Below are positions 4,041 through 5,279 of a DNA stretch of 5,279 nucleotides, piece after piece. Origin of the DNA: JAQGMJ01 sp036271855 (GTDB taxonomy: Bacteria; Pseudomonadota; Gammaproteobacteria; Burkholderiales; JAEUOS01); the NCBI GenBank assembly GCA_036271855.1, contig DATAZV010000526.1:1-5279 (forward strand). The letters are read 5' to 3'. The position numbers and the translations under genes are program-made. The first letter of the stretch is position 1. Each line of letters starts with the position of its first letter. The notes beneath the pieces are model-generated. The model saw only the letters and a program-made list of their open reading frames with translations, did not search any database and was not told the DNA's origin.

Positions 4041-4892
4041 TCAGCGAACGGCTGGTTCGGCGGACTTGGCGTCCGCAGGACCTGAAGGCCCCGGCAGATC
4101 GGGCTGTTTGGGCGCGTCGCCCTTTTTCTCCCGCTCAAGTTTCGCTTGCGCCTTTTCCTTTTGCTTCGCTTCGCGTTCCGCGGCGCGTTTGAGCGCCTCG
4201 TCCACGCGCGCCTTTTCGTCGACCGCGCGCTGGGCGCGCTCCTGCGCCTCGGCTTTCGTCTGCGCGGCCTTTTTCGCCAGATCGGCGCGCCGGTCCTGCT
4301 CGCGCTTGGTGGCAATGGCGGCGCGTTCGGCGCGCTCCCCGGCCTGCTCCTGGAACTCGGTATTCTTGTGCTCCTGGTCTTCCTGCTTTTTCTTGCGGCC
4401 GTCGCTCTTTTCCTGCCGCTCCGGCTGCTCCTGCAGGTCTTTCGCCTGGCGTTTGGCTTCCCGCTCGGCATGCGTTTGGGCGTGCGTATCGGCGTCGTTG
4501 CTGCGCTCGAAGGCATGCGCCTCGAGTTCGAGCGCATTGATGCGCGTATTGATCTTGTAGTTCTGCTCGCGCACGGTGATCAGGCAGCGTTCGGCGAGGA
4601 ACTTTCTGTAGCAGGCCTTGCGCTGTTCCTCGAACTGGATTTCCTGGTGCTTGCGCGCCGCCAACGCCGCATCGGCGGCCGCCTTGCTTTGCTCCAGCGT
4701 ATGGATCGAGCCGGCCGGAAATGCCGGCAGCGGGTCGGGAAAACCCGGCTCGGCAATCGCCTTGGCCGCCGGCGCCGCACTGCGAGGCGCGGCGCTGGCA
4801 GGCGCCCCCTGGGCATGCGCCGGTACGGCGGGCCATGCAGCCGCCGCCAGGACGCCCAGAAGCAGATAAACGCGCGCCGCGCCGACTCTCAA
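4041..4892 (-). CDS. Secreted highly charged coiled-coil protein (TTG start)
   Basis: I do not recognise a named family. The frame opens with TTG at 4890-4892. This start is supported by GAGGA (4899-4903) 6 nt upstream and by the signal peptide that follows: MRVGAARVY, hydrophobic LLLGVLAAAAWPAV, cleavage after AHAQ at about residue 28. No in-frame ATG would keep that signal. Of 283 residues, 29-62 are Ala/Pro-rich with FPDPLPAFPAGS (51-62). Residues 63-110 form a helix with a CX8C pair (C94, C103) in ACYRKFLAERC. Residues about 110-258 are a long Lys/Glu/Arg/Gln/Ala helix resembling TolA-like coiled coils, and the end (259-283) is Pro/Ala-rich and disordered. TolA similarity is likely compositional only: there is no N-terminal membrane anchor that stays in place and no TolA C-terminal domain. 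It starts 9 nt after the PKD-like gene, so the two are probably translated together. Likely periplasmic or cell-surface; function unknown. Confidence 0.82.
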   Translation of the reverse strand: MRVGAARVYLLLGVLAAAAWPAVPAHAQGAPASAAPRSAAPAAKAIAEPGFPDPLPAFPAGSIHTLEQSKAAADAALAARKHQEIQFEEQRKACYRKFLAERCLITVREQNYKINTRINALELEAHAFERSNDADTHAQTHAEREAKRQAKDLQEQPERQEKSDGRKKKQEDQEHKNTEFQEQAGERAERAAIATKREQDRRADLAKKAAQTKAEAQERAQRAVDEKARVDEALKRAAEREAKQKEKAQAKLEREKKGDAPKQPDLPGPSGPADAKSAEPAVR

Positions 4893-4898
4893 GCCTGG

Positions 4899-4904
4899 TC
4901 CTCA
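4899..4904 (-). promoter_or_regulatory. Shine-Dalgarno overlapping the upstream stop codon
   Basis: The minus strand reads TGAGGA: TGA (4902-4904) is the stop of the PKD-like gene and GAGGA is the ribosome binding site of the TTG-initiated coiled-coil gene. This arrangement favours re-initiation by terminating ribosomes, and it decides the TTG start. Confidence 0.75.
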
Positions 4905-5279
4905 GCGCTGCGGCTTGCAGCCCAGCAGGGTGCCGCGGGTGTTGGTGAAGTAGGCCGTGCCGTCGGGGCAGGCGATGCCGCTGGGCGGCAGTTGCGCTCC
5001 CTTCATTCCGGTGCAGGTGAAGGCACCGGTGCGCCGGCTTACCGAACGGCGGTCGAGCTTGTAGCCGTCCGGGCAGGCCGGCCAGGGAGTGCCACCCGCG
5101 GCGATGCCGCCGGGCGGCGGTGCCGTTACCGTGATGGTCGTGGTGGCATTGCCCTGGCAGCCCAGAGTATTGCCGTCGCGGCCGCCTTTGGCCACCACGG
5201 TGAAGGTGCCGGACTGGGCATAGGTGTGCGTGAAACTGCGCGGGAACAAGTCCTTGCCGGCGCTCATCTTGGTGACATC
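4902..5279 (-). CDS. C-terminal part of a PKD-like domain protein with a cysteine-rich CPDG tail, 5' truncated
   Basis: The frame is open to the right edge of the window. The Met at 5267 is probably internal, because the reading continues upstream as DVTK and the text after it is mid-domain. The visible 125 residues begin with the end of a PKD-type beta-sandwich: FPRSFTHTYAQSGTFTVVAK, GNTLGCQGNATTTITVT and the linker APPPGG. PKD domains occur in extracellular and surface proteins, so the full product is probably exported (the signal peptide would lie outside the window). After the linker come two related cysteine modules, ACPDGYKLDRRSV...FTC and ACPDGTAYFTNTRGTLLGC, separated by TGMKGAQLPPSGI. 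Visible cysteines number five, one of them in the PKD part. The stop overlaps the Shine-Dalgarno of the coiled-coil gene 9 nt downstream, suggesting a shared job at the cell surface. The precise role is unknown; the PKD call is moderately sure. Confidence 0.7.
   Translation of the reverse strand, partial: DVTKMSAGKDLFPRSFTHTYAQSGTFTVVAKGGRDGNTLGCQGNATTTITVTAPPPGGIAAGGTPWPACPDGYKLDRRSVSRRTGAFTCTGMKGAQLPPSGIACPDGTAYFTNTRGTLLGCKPQR

Noticed and set aside
3964..4560. Plus-strand frame rich in Ser, Ala, Arg and Cys opposite the coiled-coil gene
   Set aside because: It is the antisense reading of Lys/Glu/Ala codons. It has no credible start context, and the minus-strand gene has a signal peptide and ribosome binding site.
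4119..4565. Assignment of the coiled-coil protein as TolA
   Set aside because: The likeness is compositional (Lys/Glu/Ala helix). The protein has a cleavable signal rather than a retained anchor and no TolA C-terminal domain, and no tol-pal genes are adjacent.
4034..4836. Two further minus-strand frames inside the coiled-coil gene
   Set aside because: They are frame-shifted readings (Arg/Ser/Pro-rich) of the same DNA, without signal sequence or motifs.
5265..5267. The ATG at 5265-5267 as the true start of the PKD-like gene
   Set aside because: The frame stays open to the window edge, no Shine-Dalgarno is visible, and the sequence begins mid-domain without a signal peptide.
1..5279. Mobile element, CRISPR array, integrase or toxin-antitoxin genes
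   Set aside because: No transposase or integrase motifs, no regularly spaced repeats and no terminal inverted repeats with target duplications were found on either strand.

Overview
The window is GC-rich DNA from a Gram-negative proteobacterium. The best fit is a betaproteobacterium of the order Burkholderiales, possibly Oxalobacteraceae. That placement is inference from the protein style (YdcH/DUF465, a short secretin-N protein, a proline-rich PP2C phosphatase) and from pgsA followed by tRNA-Gly(GCC) and tRNA-Cys(GCA), an order I associate with that group. No database search was possible.

Layout. Bases 1-186 are the 3' end of a plus-strand gene, probably a PQQ/sorbosone-dehydrogenase-like beta-propeller protein. 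A perfect 38-bp palindromic terminator separates it from a minus-strand block that reads, in transcription order, YdcH-family protein (2286-2077), short secretin-N periplasmic protein (2022-1261), pgsA (1161-595), tRNA-Gly (522-447) and tRNA-Cys (315-242). tRNA-Gly has its own near-consensus sigma-70 promoter, and a terminator-like hairpin lies between the two tRNAs.

Divergent from the YdcH gene, and 181 bp away, is a plus-strand PP2C-type phosphatase (2468-3358). Its TATAAT box lies only 8 nt before the ATG, so its mRNA is probably leaderless. It is followed by a small secreted Ala/Pro-rich protein with four mature cysteines (3494-3913), which ends at a clear terminator. Converging on that terminator is a minus-strand pair: the end of a secreted or surface PKD-like protein (running off the right edge, ending at 4902) and a TTG-initiated secreted coiled-coil protein (4892-4041). 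The stop codon of the first lies inside the Shine-Dalgarno of the second.

How the genes work together. pgsA (phosphatidylglycerol synthesis) and the tRNAs are housekeeping. Four other products carry signal peptides or extracytoplasmic domains with no recognised pathway: the secretin-like protein, the Ala/Pro protein, the coiled-coil protein and the PKD-like protein. No mobile element, CRISPR array or obvious new multi-gene system is visible. The points most worth follow-up are the leaderless phosphatase with its polyproline/GLLGKLFGKK tail, the coupled PKD/coiled-coil secreted pair, and the stand-alone secretin-like protein.
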